Assembly: GCF_023008545.1 (NCBI RefSeq)
Contig: NZ_CP095397.1
Location: forward strand, 1,984,001-2,048,000
Length of the DNA stretch: 64,000 nucleotides
DNA from: Natribaculum luteum
Lineage (GTDB): Archaea > Halobacteriota > Halobacteria > Halobacteriales > Natrialbaceae
Reading direction: 5' to 3'
In this document: positions 35,046 to 43,686 of the stretch, piece by piece
Position numbering within the stretch: position 1 is the first letter of the stretch
How the letters are laid out: each line of letters starts with the position of its first letter
Notes under the pieces: model-generated
What the model was told of the DNA's origin: nothing
What the model saw: the letters and a program-made list of their open reading frames with translations, nothing else
The model's database searches: none
Position numbers and translations under genes: made by a program

Positions 35046-36565
35046 CAGTCGTCCGCTGGTGTTTCTGGCTCGGCCTGGTTCGCACCCTCATCGACCACGT
35101 AGTGACACCCCCTCGACTCCGGGTTTTCCGCGGCCGAGCGGGCGATCAACAGCGCCGTCACGCATGCGTGCCGGAGTTCGTAGAGGCTCCGGGAAGTCCT
35201 GGTGCGGGTGTAGGCGTCGACTTCGCCTTTGAGCCGCCGGAGGACGGCCCCGGCGCGGGCGACGTCCTCGAGGTCGCGCTCGAGGCCGAGGTACTCGTCC
35301 ATCGTCCGCTGGAGACGGACGAACTTCTCGGCGGCGAAGCGCTCGGGGAGTTCGGGGTCGCTGTTTCGGAGGTCGGGGGCTTCGATCACCTCGCCGTCGT
35401 TGCCGTTGCCAACGGCATCCGCGCCCGCGCGCAGGCCCCAGACGAGCCCCTCGAGCAGGCTCGTACTCGCCAGCCGGTTCGCGCCGTGGACGCCGGTGCG
35501 GGCACACTCGCCGACAGCGTAGAGCCGATCGAGCGACGTGCGACCGCGGTCGTCGACGTCGATGCCACCACACAGGAAGTGCTCGCAGGGTGCGACGGGG
35601 ATCTCGTCGCCGTCGATCCCGCGGTCGCGACACTTCTCGGCGATGGCGGGGTAGTCGGCCTCGAACTCGTCCTCGAGTGTGCTCACGTCGAGGACGACCT
35701 CGTCAGTTCCCTCGCGCTCGCGGGCCACCGCGCGGGCGACGACGTCTCGCGGTGCGAGGTCGGCGTCGGGGTGGTAGTCGGGCATGAACCGCTCGCCGTC
35801 GCCGTTGCGCAGGACAGCACCCTCGCCGCGCAGGGCCTCCGAGAGGAGGAACGGATCGTCGCCGTCGAACGCGGTGGGATGAAACTGCACGTACTCGAGG
35901 TCGGCCACCTCGGCCCCGGCCAGCGCGGCCATGGCGATGCCGTCGCCCGTCGCGTCGTCGGGATTCGTCGAACGCGGGTAGAGCACGCCGACCCCGCCGG
36001 TGGCGAGTACCGTCGCGCCGGCGTAGACCGGGTTTCCATCGGCTTTTTCGTCGGTCACGACGCCGTGGACTCGGCCCTCGTGGGTGAGCAACTCGAGTGC
36101 GGCCGTGTCCTGGCGGATCTCGACGCGCTCGTGGTCGTCGAGGTACTCGAGAAACGGCCGCAGGATGTGCGTGCCGGTCGTCGCGTCGACGTGGAGGATC
36201 CGCCGGACCGAGTGGCCGGCCTCGCGCGTGTAGTCGAAGTCGTCCCCGGCTTCGTCGAACTCGACTTCGAGCGTCTCGAGCAAGACGTCCTCGACGGCGT
36301 CGTCTGCGTCCTCGAGCAGGACGTCGATCGCGTCTTCGTCTGCCGTTCCGTCGCTCGCCGCCAGCACGTCCGCTTTCAGGCTCTCGGGGTCGCCGCGGGT
36401 CGTGGAGATGCCGCCCTGGGCCCAGTCGGTGCTCGCGTCTTCCGGTCGCGTCGCCTTCGTCACGACGAGGACGTCCGCACCCTCGCGCGCCGCCGCGAGT
36501 GCAGCCGCACAGCCGGCAATACCGGAGCCGACGACGAGCACGTCTGCGGTGTCGTATCCGGTCAT
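35045..36565 (-). CDS. nadB: L-aspartate oxidase
   Basis: A 506-residue flavoenzyme oxidising L-aspartate to iminoaspartate for quinolinate synthesis. The FAD motif VLVVGSGIAGCAAALAA is at residues 9-25. Other family segments are STDWAQGGIS near residue 46, the substrate-loop arginine/histidine region EYVQFHPTAF near 220, and the late CGGIDVDDRGRTS. The start is ATG 36565, two bases after nadA; the longer upstream frame is shadow of nadA. It overlaps nadC by one base. Confidence 0.93.
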   Translation of the reverse strand: MTGYDTADVLVVGSGIAGCAAALAAAREGADVLVVTKATRPEDASTDWAQGGISTTRGDPESLKADVLAASDGTADEDAIDVLLEDADDAVEDVLLETLEVEFDEAGDDFDYTREAGHSVRRILHVDATTGTHILRPFLEYLDDHERVEIRQDTAALELLTHEGRVHGVVTDEKADGNPVYAGATVLATGGVGVLYPRSTNPDDATGDGIAMAALAGAEVADLEYVQFHPTAFDGDDPFLLSEALRGEGAVLRNGDGERFMPDYHPDADLAPRDVVARAVAREREGTDEVVLDVSTLEDEFEADYPAIAEKCRDRGIDGDEIPVAPCEHFLCGGIDVDDRGRTSLDRLYAVGECARTGVHGANRLASTSLLEGLVWGLRAGADAVGNGNDGEVIEAPDLRNSDPELPERFAAEKFVRLQRTMDEYLGLERDLEDVARAGAVLRRLKGEVDAYTRTRTSRSLYELRHACVTALLIARSAAENPESRGCHYVVDEGANQAEPETPADD

Positions 36566-36567
36566 GG

Positions 36568-37701
36568 TTAGATCTCGAGCATGCGATCGAGTGCGAGTCC
36601 CGCGAGTTCTTTCTCCTCGGGGGCGACCTCGACGACGTTTCGTTCGCGGCCCTCGACCAGTTCCTCGAGCACCCACGTCAGGTAGTTGGGGTCGATCTGT
36701 CGCATGGCGTTGCAGTCCATGCAGGCGTCGCCACACAGCGGGACGACGTTCACGTCGGGATACCACCGTTGCAAGTGCTCGGTGAGGTGGATCTCGGTGC
36801 CGATCGCCCAGGTGTCGCCGGGGTCGGCCTCGGCGATCGTCTCGCGGATCGTCGCCGTCGAGCCGGCCTCGTCGGCGGCTTCGACGACTTCGCGGCGACA
36901 CTCGGGGTGAACGATCACCTTTGCACCGGGGTTCGCTTCGCGAACCCGATCGACGTGCTCCTCGCGGAAGCGCTCGTGGACCTGGCAGTAGCCGTCCCAG
37001 AGGATGACGTCGTTCTCGACGACGTCCGCAGCGTCCTTGCCGTCGGGATCCCATGGGTCCCACTCGGCGATTTCGTCTTCCATGCCGAGCCGATAGGCGG
37101 TGTTCTCTCCGAGGTGTTTGTCGGGCAGGAACAGCACCTTGTCACCTTTGTCGAAGGCGTACTCGAACGCCTCGTGGGCGTTCGACGACGTACAGACGAG
37201 TCCGCCCTGGCTCGCACAGAAGGCCTTCAGATCCGCGTAGGAGTTCATGTACGTGATCGGGATAATGTCGGCCTCCGGTGTGGCTTCCGTGATTTCGGCC
37301 CACGCGGCGTCGACCTGGAGGGCCTCGGCCATCCCGGCCATCGGACACGAGGCCTCCATCGACGGCAAGATCACGGTCTGGTCGTCGTCGGTGATGATGT
37401 CCGCCGACTCGGCCATGAACGTCACGCCGCCGAAGATCACGTACTCGGCATCGGTCTCCGCGGCCCGCTTCGAGAGCCCGTAGGAGTCGCCGACGAAGTC
37501 CGCGTGCTCGACGATCTCGCGGCGCTGATAGTTGTGCCCGAGAATCACCACGTCGTCACCGAGTTCCTCGAGGGCGGCCTCGATGCGGTCGGTTCGCTCT
37601 GCATTCCCGAGATCGCGATACCGGGCCGGGAGCTGTTCCAGATTGTCGTACTTGAAGAGACTCAAATCGGTCTCCAGTTCTGCCGTTTCCATTTCTACCA
37701 T
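36568..37701 (-). CDS. nadA: Quinolinate synthase A
   Basis: A 377-residue [4Fe-4S] enzyme condensing iminoaspartate with dihydroxyacetone phosphate to quinolinate. Family features: VILGHNYQRREI near residue 52, SCPMAGMAE, HPECRREV and the late DACMDCNAMRQ cysteines; three cluster cysteines are recognisable. ATG 37701 is preceded by AGGTGA five bases upstream, which favours it over ATG 37692. It is the first gene of the nad operon. A GAAAAGATTTTC inverted repeat (37743-37754) lies upstream and may be a regulator site. Confidence 0.94.
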   Translation of the reverse strand: MVEMETAELETDLSLFKYDNLEQLPARYRDLGNAERTDRIEAALEELGDDVVILGHNYQRREIVEHADFVGDSYGLSKRAAETDAEYVIFGGVTFMAESADIITDDDQTVILPSMEASCPMAGMAEALQVDAAWAEITEATPEADIIPITYMNSYADLKAFCASQGGLVCTSSNAHEAFEYAFDKGDKVLFLPDKHLGENTAYRLGMEDEIAEWDPWDPDGKDAADVVENDVILWDGYCQVHERFREEHVDRVREANPGAKVIVHPECRREVVEAADEAGSTATIRETIAEADPGDTWAIGTEIHLTEHLQRWYPDVNVVPLCGDACMDCNAMRQIDPNYLTWVLEELVEGRERNVVEVAPEEKELAGLALDRMLEI

Positions 37702-37742
37702 TCACGTCACCTGTCGTGTATCCCACCTCACACGGCACCAAT

Positions 37743-37754
37743 GAAAAGATTTTC
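37743..37754. promoter_or_regulatory. Inverted repeat upstream of the nad operon
   Basis: GAAAAGATTTTC has 5-bp arms with a 2-base centre, 42 bases upstream of the nadA start. It could be an operator controlling NAD synthesis. No repressor gene is nearby. Confidence 0.35.
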
Positions 37755-37917
37755 TCTTCAATAGGCAATACTGGTGGTGAACTAGCGATGAATGCACCGA
37801 CTTGCAGTTCAACGAGGGTCTGAAACGCATGTTGAAGAATTAGTACCCGTGTTAGCAGCACCGACGTTCAGACGGCGCTGAACGAGTGACTTTTGCCTGG
37901 CGTCCGTCCGTACCTGT

Positions 37918-38988
37918 ATGGCACTCGAGGAGTACTTCACCGACTTCGGGCGACGCGACTGGGAACGCGACGTCGTCGACGGGACGGTCAGGATGGCCGT
38001 CATCGGCATCGGTGGGTTCGCCCGAAATCGAGCGCTCCCCGCTATCCAGGAGAGCGACTACTGTACGACGACGATCCTCGTCAGCGGCTCACCCGCCGCT
38101 GCGAGCGACGTGGCCGAGACGTTCGAGGCCGAGGCGGTCGTCGACTACGAGGCGTTCCTCGAGGGCGACCGCTCGGACGCCTACGACGCGGTGTACGTCG
38201 CGACGCCGAACGCCCTCCACGGCGAGTACGCGATAGCCGCTGCGCGGCGAGGAAAACACGTCATCTCCGAGAAACCCCTCGAGACGACCGTCGAGACGGC
38301 CCGCGAGGTCGTCGACGTGTGTGCCGACGCCGGGGTGACGCTGATGACGGCCTATCGCCTGCAGCTCGAGCCGACGGTTCGCCGGACCCGAGAGATCGTT
38401 CGCGACGGCCTGATCGGCGACGTCGTCCAGGCCCACGGCGGGTTCTCCAACCCGATCCTCGAGACGGCAGGGCCGGACTCGTGGCGACTCGACGCCGACC
38501 TCGCTGGCGGCGGCGCGCTGGTCGATCTCGGGGTCTACCCGATGAACACCGTCCGATACCTGCTCGACTGCGATCCCGTCTCGGTCTACGCGTGTGCGCG
38601 TTCGAGCGGCGGCCCGTTCGCCGACGTCGACGAGCACGTCTCGTTCCAGCTCGAGTTTCCGAGCGACACGACGGCCTCGTGTACGGCGAGTTTCAACGCA
38701 CACGCTCAGAGCCAGCTCCAGCTCGTCGGTACCGACGGACTCGTCTCGATCACTTCGCCCTTTGGCGGCGTCGTCCCCCAGGACATCCGCGTCGAGAGCG
38801 GTGACATGAGCATGGAGTATACGGGTGAACCGATCGACGAGGTCCGCGAGGAGTTCGACTACTTCGGCTACTGCGTGCTGACCGGAACGACGCCGGAACC
38901 GGACGGCGAAGACGGTATCCAGGACCTTCGTGCGATCGACGCCGCCTACGAGTCCGCCGAGGTGGGACGGCGGATCGACCTCGAATGA
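37918..38988 (+). CDS. Gfo/Idh/MocA oxidoreductase, D-xylose dehydrogenase-like
   Basis: A 356-residue NAD(P)-dependent sugar dehydrogenase. The Rossmann start MAVIGIGGFARN is near residue 26, the catalytic-site motif is ISEKPLETT near residue 118, and GGALVDLGVYPMN near 200 holds the family Asp. The N-terminal extension EEYFTDFGRRDWE resembles the haloarchaeal Gfo6-type D-xylose 1-dehydrogenase, so that activity is likely but not certain. It stands alone, divergent from the nad operon. Confidence 0.85.
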   Translation: MALEEYFTDFGRRDWERDVVDGTVRMAVIGIGGFARNRALPAIQESDYCTTTILVSGSPAAASDVAETFEAEAVVDYEAFLEGDRSDAYDAVYVATPNALHGEYAIAAARRGKHVISEKPLETTVETAREVVDVCADAGVTLMTAYRLQLEPTVRRTREIVRDGLIGDVVQAHGGFSNPILETAGPDSWRLDADLAGGGALVDLGVYPMNTVRYLLDCDPVSVYACARSSGGPFADVDEHVSFQLEFPSDTTASCTASFNAHAQSQLQLVGTDGLVSITSPFGGVVPQDIRVESGDMSMEYTGEPIDEVREEFDYFGYCVLTGTTPEPDGEDGIQDLRAIDAAYESAEVGRRIDLE

Positions 38989-39007
38989 GAGCGGTAGAGC
39001 CACACCG

Positions 39008-39017
39008 CTTTATACGG
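39008..39017 (+). promoter_or_regulatory. TATA box of the rhodanese gene
   Basis: CTTTATACGG ends 20 bases before ATG 39038, which fits a leaderless haloarchaeal transcript. Confidence 0.5.
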
Positions 39018-39037
39018 TCGTCACGGAATTGGGATTG

Positions 39038-39406
39038 ATGAGCAAGATTCGGCCACCGGAACTGGACGACCGACTGTCGCGTGGCGACGGTCCGTTCGTC
39101 CTCGACGTGCGGCCTCGAGAGTCCTACCAGCAGTACCACATCGACGGGAGCCACAACGTGCCGGTCTACGGTGACCTCCGTCGCGGCGACGACGACGCCC
39201 TCCGTCGACGTCTCGACGAGATTCCCGACGACGAACCCGTCGTGACCGTCTGCAAGGCGGGCGTCGTGGCGCGGAAGGCGACGAGCGTCCTCGAGGACGA
39301 GGGATACGACGCGACGACGCTCGCAGGCGGGATACGCGGCTGGAAAGGCTACGAGAACGAGACGATCGGCTACCGGCTGAAGTCGCTGCTCTGGCGCGTG
39401 ATGTAG
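39038..39406 (+). CDS. Rhodanese-domain sulfurtransferase
   Basis: A 122-residue single-domain protein. The catalytic C72 sits in the six-residue loop CKAGVV, followed by ARKATSVLEDEGY. VLDVRPRESYQQYHIDGSHN near residue 21 and LAGGIRGWKGY near 96 are typical rhodanese features. It likely moves sulfane sulfur; the acceptor is unknown. The gene is leaderless and stands alone. Confidence 0.88.
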   Translation: MSKIRPPELDDRLSRGDGPFVLDVRPRESYQQYHIDGSHNVPVYGDLRRGDDDALRRRLDEIPDDEPVVTVCKAGVVARKATSVLEDEGYDATTLAGGIRGWKGYENETIGYRLKSLLWRVM

Positions 39407-39440
39407 GCGCTGTCCGGACGCTCGTCCACGCGTAATTCCG

Positions 39441-40985
39441 TCACCGGCCGTCGTAGACGACCTCGCCGTCGACGACCGTCGTCGCGACGTCGATCTCGTC
39501 GATCCGCTCCGACCGGTCCCACGGCGACTCCTCTAAGACGACCAGATCCGCCTTCTTGCCGACCTCGACCGTTCCCAGTCGATCCTCGTCGAAGCCGGCG
39601 TAGGCAGCGCCGTGGGTGTACGCCCGCAGCGCCTCCGTCACCGACAGCCGCTGGGACTCGACCGGCGCGTTAACCGCGTGGTGGACGCCGAAAAGCGGGT
39701 CGAGCGGCATACAGTCGGAGCCGAAGGCGAGCGGAACGCCCGCTTCGAGCATCGTCCGGAGGGGATTCGATCGCTTCCGGCGCGTCTTGCCGAGGCGCTG
39801 GTCGTAGAGTCCGCCCTCGTCCGCCCACTGGAGGAAGTTCGGCTGGACGGAGGCGACGATACCTGCCTCGGCCATCCGCTTGATCGTCTCGTCGGTCGCG
39901 AGTTCGGCGTGCTCGACGCGGTGGCGAGCCGCACCCGGGTCCGCGGTCGCCTCGAGTGCGGCCACCGTCTCGTCGATCGCCTCGTCGCCGATGGCGTGGA
40001 TCGACAGCTGGTAGCCCGCCTCGTCGGCCGTCGCCACGATCGACTCGAGTTCCTCGGGAGAGACGACCCACTGGCCGCGGTCGTCGTCTCCGTCTTCCTC
40101 GCCGTCGACGTACGGCTCGGAGAGCTTCGCCGTTCGGCTGCCGATGCTGCCGTCGGTGAACGTCTTGATCGCGCCCGTCTCGACGAACTCGCTGCCGGCG
40201 TTCGTGGCCAGGCCGACGTCGATCGCGCTCTCGAGGTGGTCGCTCCAGTAGTCGATCCGCACCCGACAGTCGAGGTCGCCCGCCGCCTCGAGGTCGCGGT
40301 AGATCCGCGGGGCGTGTGAGTCGCGTACCTTGTCGTGGACGCAGGTGACGCCGCGGGCGGTCGCGTACTCGATGGCGGCGGCGACGAGTTCTCGCGTCTC
40401 CTCGCAGTCGGGTTCGATGGCGTCCCAGACGGCCTCCGTCGCCTCCTCGACGACGACGCCGGTCGGTTCGCCGCCGACTCGCTCGACGTCGTCGTCGGGC
40501 ATCGCCTCGGCGAGTCGCTCGAGGGCGACCGAGTTCAGCGAGGCGGTGTGCATGTCGACGCGCACGGCGACGACTGGCCGTCGATCGCTCACTCGATCCA
40601 GGTCCTCGCGGGTGAGATACCGGGCGTCGTCCCACTCGCTCTCGTCGTACCCGAACCCGAGGGTCCACTCGCGGCCGGGGTCGGCCGCGTCGGCGAGTCG
40701 CTCGATGCACGCCTCGGGACCGGCGACGTCGGTGAGGTCGGCGTGGACCTGGTACTGTCCGAGATTCTCGAGGTGCGTGTGGGCGTCGACGAACCCGGGG
40801 AGGACGACGCGTCCGTCGCAGTCGATCACCGTCGTCTCGACGCCCTCGAGGAACGCGATCTCGTAGTCGCTTCCGACGGCGACGATCTCGCCGTCACGGA
40901 CGGCCACTGCGTCGTAGCACTCGTCGGGAGCAGTGAGCGTGTGGACTTCCGCGTTCCGCAGGAGTAGATCGGCGGCATCGGTCAT
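39441..40985 (-). CDS. Amidohydrolase superfamily protein (YtcJ/AepA-like)
   Basis: A 514-residue metal-dependent hydrolase. The metal motif GFVDAHTHLE lies near residue 65; later metal His and Asp candidates occur in QLSIHAIGDEA, RVEHAELA and FGSDCMPLDP. The N- and C-terminal beta composite domain (VVLPGFVD, VEVGKKADLVVLEESP) is typical of the YtcJ/AepA branch. Natural substrates of this branch are mostly unknown. No operon partner. Confidence 0.87.
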   Translation of the reverse strand: MTDAADLLLRNAEVHTLTAPDECYDAVAVRDGEIVAVGSDYEIAFLEGVETTVIDCDGRVVLPGFVDAHTHLENLGQYQVHADLTDVAGPEACIERLADAADPGREWTLGFGYDESEWDDARYLTREDLDRVSDRRPVVAVRVDMHTASLNSVALERLAEAMPDDDVERVGGEPTGVVVEEATEAVWDAIEPDCEETRELVAAAIEYATARGVTCVHDKVRDSHAPRIYRDLEAAGDLDCRVRIDYWSDHLESAIDVGLATNAGSEFVETGAIKTFTDGSIGSRTAKLSEPYVDGEEDGDDDRGQWVVSPEELESIVATADEAGYQLSIHAIGDEAIDETVAALEATADPGAARHRVEHAELATDETIKRMAEAGIVASVQPNFLQWADEGGLYDQRLGKTRRKRSNPLRTMLEAGVPLAFGSDCMPLDPLFGVHHAVNAPVESQRLSVTEALRAYTHGAAYAGFDEDRLGTVEVGKKADLVVLEESPWDRSERIDEIDVATTVVDGEVVYDGR

Positions 40986-41039
40986 ACCTCGAGACGGCGC
41001 GTGCGAGGGGCAAAACCGTTGGGGATTCGACGGTGTCGC

Positions 41040-41300
41040 GCCGGAAATCGCATGTCAGCGCCGTCTCGATGGGTTACCGAACGACGGTCGGAGAAAGAGC
41101 GTCGACGGGAAAGCGCAGCGACGAGACCTCGCGGGGACGGCCCCGCGGTGGCTCATCCCGTCAGGAACCCGCCCGCCGGCAGGGACCTCCCGGGGCGTCC
41201 GTCCCTGGAGTTCGTCTGCGGGCCCGAGAAGTCGGGCGAGTGTTCGATCGTTCGCTGTACCTTCGCGTACGTTCGCACGCCTGTGACGAGGATGGTCGAA
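41040..41300. other. Hairpin-dense region, candidate structured RNA
   Basis: The 526-base gap 40986-41511 has no convincing gene. Inside it are tight perfect hairpins: CGCGGGG/CCCCGCG around a 4-base loop (41130-41147), CAGGGAC/GTCCCTG (41180-41186 with 41201-41207), and GCCCGA/TCGGGC around GAAG (41222-41237). I could not match it to RNase P, SRP RNA or tRNA. TATA-like elements exist at 41336-41346 (plus) and about 41317-41327 (minus). Strand is unknown. Confidence 0.35.
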
Positions 41301-41303
41301 ATC

Positions 41304-41321
41304 TTACTCATACACGAGTAA
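41304..41321. promoter_or_regulatory. Inverted repeat TTACTC-N6-GAGTAA
   Basis: Perfect 6-bp arms around ATACAC, in an AT-rich stretch between the hairpin region and a TATA-like TATAAGTAT (41338-41346). The position fits an operator for a transcript toward hmgA or for the hairpin region. Confidence 0.4.
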
Positions 41322-41511
41322 ATAGTGGTCGGACACGTATAAGTATTTTCGAGATGATAGACGATGTTAGTTAATCGTTAGTCGTGGTGAATAGATAGCC
41401 ACGAGACCGTTTTCTTTCGACTCCAGCCGGTTCCCTGCGCCCTCCCGAAGTGCCGTCCCGTCACCGGCCGAATCAGCAACCCTTAGGAATCGTGGCTGCG
41501 ACCCTCGAGGC

Positions 41512-42765
41512 ATGACCGACCCCGAAACCCTCGCCGAGCAGGTCCGCGAGGGTGAGCTTCGGCTGCACGAACTCGAGGAGCACGTCGACCACGACACGGC
41601 CGCGACGGCCCGCCGGCTGTTGCTCGAGCGCGAGACGGGCGCGGATCTCGAGACGATCGGCGACTACGCGTTCGACGCCGCCGACGCCGAACCGAACATC
41701 GAGAACGCGATCGGTGCGGCGCAGGTGCCGATGGGCATCTGTGGCCCCGTCCTGGTCAACGTCGACGAGTCGGCAGACTCGCGAACCGACGGCGCGGCCG
41801 AAGGCGAGTACTACCTGCCGCTGGCGACGACCGAGGGTGCGCTGCTCGCGTCGGTCAACCGTGGTCTCTCGGTGATCCGCGCTGCCGGCGGTGCGACCGC
41901 TCGCGTCACCAAGTCGGGGATGACTCGCGCACCCGTCTTCCGCGTCGACGGCGTCGCCGAAGCGGCCGAGACCGTCGAGTGGGTCGAGGACAACCTCGAG
42001 GCGCTCCGGGAGGCCGCCGAGTCGACGACGAGCCACGGCGAGTTGCTGGGCGTCGAACCCTACGTCGTCGGCGACTCCGTCTACCTGCGCTTCGCCTACG
42101 ACACCAAAGACGCGATGGGGATGAACATGGCCACGATCGCCACGGGCGAGGCCTGTACGGTCGTCGAGGAGGAGACCCCTGCCTCGCTCGTCGCGCTCTC
42201 GGGCAACCTCTGTTCGGACAAGAAGCCCGCCGCGATCAACGCCGTCGAGGGGCGCGGACGCTCCGTCACGGCAGACGTCGTGATCCCTGGCGACCTCCTC
42301 GAGGAGCGCCTGCACACGACGGCCGAGGCCATCGTCGAGGCCAACACCCGCAAGAACCTGATCGGCAGCGCCAAAGCCGGCAGTCTCGGATTCAACGCCC
42401 ACGCCGCGAACGTCGTCGGCGCGGCGTTTCTCGCGACCGGCCAGGACGAAGCCCAGGTCGTCGAGGGCGCGAACGCGATCACGACGATGGACACGCGGGA
42501 GAACGACGCCGGCGCGAACGACCTCTACGCCAGCGTCTCGTTTGCCTCCCTCGAGGTCGGCACCGTCGGCGGCGGGACGAAACTGCCCACCCAGTCCGAA
42601 GCGCTCGAGGTGATGGGACTGCGCGGCGGCGGCGACCCCGCCGGTAGCAACGCCGACGCGCTGGCGGAAGTGATCGCGACCGGCGCGCTCGCCGGCGAAC
42701 TCTCCTTGCTCGCCGCGCTGGCCTCGAGACACCTCGCGAGCGCCCACGAGGACCTCGGTCGGTAA
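41512..42765 (+). CDS. hmgA: 3-hydroxy-3-methylglutaryl-CoA reductase, class I
   Basis: A 417-residue NADPH-dependent enzyme that makes mevalonate, the committed step to archaeal isoprenoid lipids. Catalytic elements are visible: ENAIGAAQVPMG (Glu), CSDKKPAAINAVEGRG (Lys), the cofactor motif DAMGMNM (D200) and the C-terminal His H412 in ASAHEDLGR. Length fits archaeal class I enzymes without a membrane domain. If the TATA at 41338 is used, the leader is about 145 bases; a nearer weak element, CCTTAGG, lies about 30 bases upstream. Confidence 0.96.
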   Translation: MTDPETLAEQVREGELRLHELEEHVDHDTAATARRLLLERETGADLETIGDYAFDAADAEPNIENAIGAAQVPMGICGPVLVNVDESADSRTDGAAEGEYYLPLATTEGALLASVNRGLSVIRAAGGATARVTKSGMTRAPVFRVDGVAEAAETVEWVEDNLEALREAAESTTSHGELLGVEPYVVGDSVYLRFAYDTKDAMGMNMATIATGEACTVVEEETPASLVALSGNLCSDKKPAAINAVEGRGRSVTADVVIPGDLLEERLHTTAEAIVEANTRKNLIGSAKAGSLGFNAHAANVVGAAFLATGQDEAQVVEGANAITTMDTRENDAGANDLYASVSFASLEVGTVGGGTKLPTQSEALEVMGLRGGGDPAGSNADALAEVIATGALAGELSLLAALASRHLASAHEDLGR

Positions 42766-42883
42766 CGTCTCGTCGGCCGTCTTCACTTTCACTTTCACCA
42801 CACGCTGTTGGCGATGGTATTTTTACCGGCGGCCGGTAGTCGAAGGTGCGTCCGACCGGCGAGCACCGGCGGGCGCACCACCC

Positions 42884-43015
42884 ATGTCGTGTGATTGCCC
42901 CGACGATCCGATCGACGACAGCCGCGCGTATCGCTACCTCCGACTGCTCGAGGTGCTGGTCTCGATCGCCGCCGCGCTCGTGGCGATCGCCGTGCGGGCG
43001 GGCTGGCTGCCCTGA
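42884..43015 (+). CDS. Small membrane protein, 43 residues
   Basis: An ATG at 42884 opens a 43-codon frame: a charged N-terminus with two cysteines (SCDCPDDP), then RYLRLLEV and a single hydrophobic helix, VLVSIAAALVAIAVRAGWL. A TATA-like GTATTTTTACC at 42815-42825 lies upstream. Codon use is typical of the genome. No family is recognised; it could be a small regulatory membrane peptide. It ends 4 bases before the convergent gene's stop. Confidence 0.55.
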   Translation: MSCDCPDDPIDDSRAYRYLRLLEVLVSIAAALVAIAVRAGWLP

Positions 43016-43018
43016 CTT

Positions 43019-43543
43019 TTAGAGCCGGCGGTAGCGACCACCACTCTCGCTTACCTCACCGCGCCGGTGGAGTTTCTCGAGTGCGCGCTCGACGTAGTCG
43101 GCCGGCACCCCGCGGTCGTCCGCGTAGGTGATCACCTCCGCCTCGGTGGGCCGGTCGAGTTCCTCGAGTGCGCGCTCGACGATCTCCTTTCGGCTCCCGC
43201 TGCTGGTCGACCCGCGCGGGTCGCGTTCGCCCGCCGCCTCGAGTTCGTCGACGTCGAGTCCCGACGCCTCGAGGTACTCCGCGTCGTCGACGACGCCGCC
43301 GTCGACCTGCGACTCGAGGTCCGAATAGGAGTCGAGTTCGGCGAACGCCTCGCCGTGGCCCTGCCGGTTCGCGAGCATCGACGCCCGGACCTCGCGCGCG
43401 TGATCGCCGTCTTCTGTCTCGACGAACTTCTTTCGCTTCTCGTACTTCTTGCGGGAGCCACAGCGGGGACACTGGGTCGTCTCCGAGCGCCCCTCGATGA
43501 TCCAGAGGTTCGAACACTCGCTGCAGCCGACGACGGCGTACAT
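43019..43543 (-). CDS. DUF5817-like protein: zinc ribbon plus winged helix
   Basis: A 174-residue protein from ATG 43543. An N-terminal zinc ribbon (CSECSNLW, then CPRCGSRKKYEKRKKF) is followed by an acidic helical middle and a C-terminal winged-helix-like region with KEIVERALEEL and ADYVERALEKLHRRGEV. This fits the haloarchaeal DUF5817 layout. It may bind nucleic acid. The open frame before ATG 43543 adds only ten residues. Confidence 0.8.
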   Translation of the reverse strand: MYAVVGCSECSNLWIIEGRSETTQCPRCGSRKKYEKRKKFVETEDGDHAREVRASMLANRQGHGEAFAELDSYSDLESQVDGGVVDDAEYLEASGLDVDELEAAGERDPRGSTSSGSRKEIVERALEELDRPTEAEVITYADDRGVPADYVERALEKLHRRGEVSESGGRYRRL

Positions 43544-43686
43544 ACTCGAACGTGACGCGTCTCCGTAGTTCAACCTTCGGGGAGTGCCCCGGAAGTGATC
43601 GCGCGAGGGTCGACCGATTGCTCGGTTCTGCGGTAACGCGTTCCGTCTCGAGAAGAGCTATAGGGACGGTGTCGGAAGTGGCGGGC

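Noticed and set aside
35045-37063. Longer nadB starting at 37063
   Set aside because: The extra N-terminus is antisense-like Arg-rich sequence inside nadA; ATG 36565 gives the exact flavoenzyme start.
41040-41300. RNase P RNA or SRP RNA in the hairpin-rich gap
   Set aside because: I looked on both strands for the conserved GGAAG-type SRP loop and RNase P core segments and did not find them.
41033-41374. Plus-strand open frames in the gap before hmgA
   Set aside because: They are Arg/Pro/Ser-rich, lack the acidic bias of real proteins here, and overlap the perfect hairpins.
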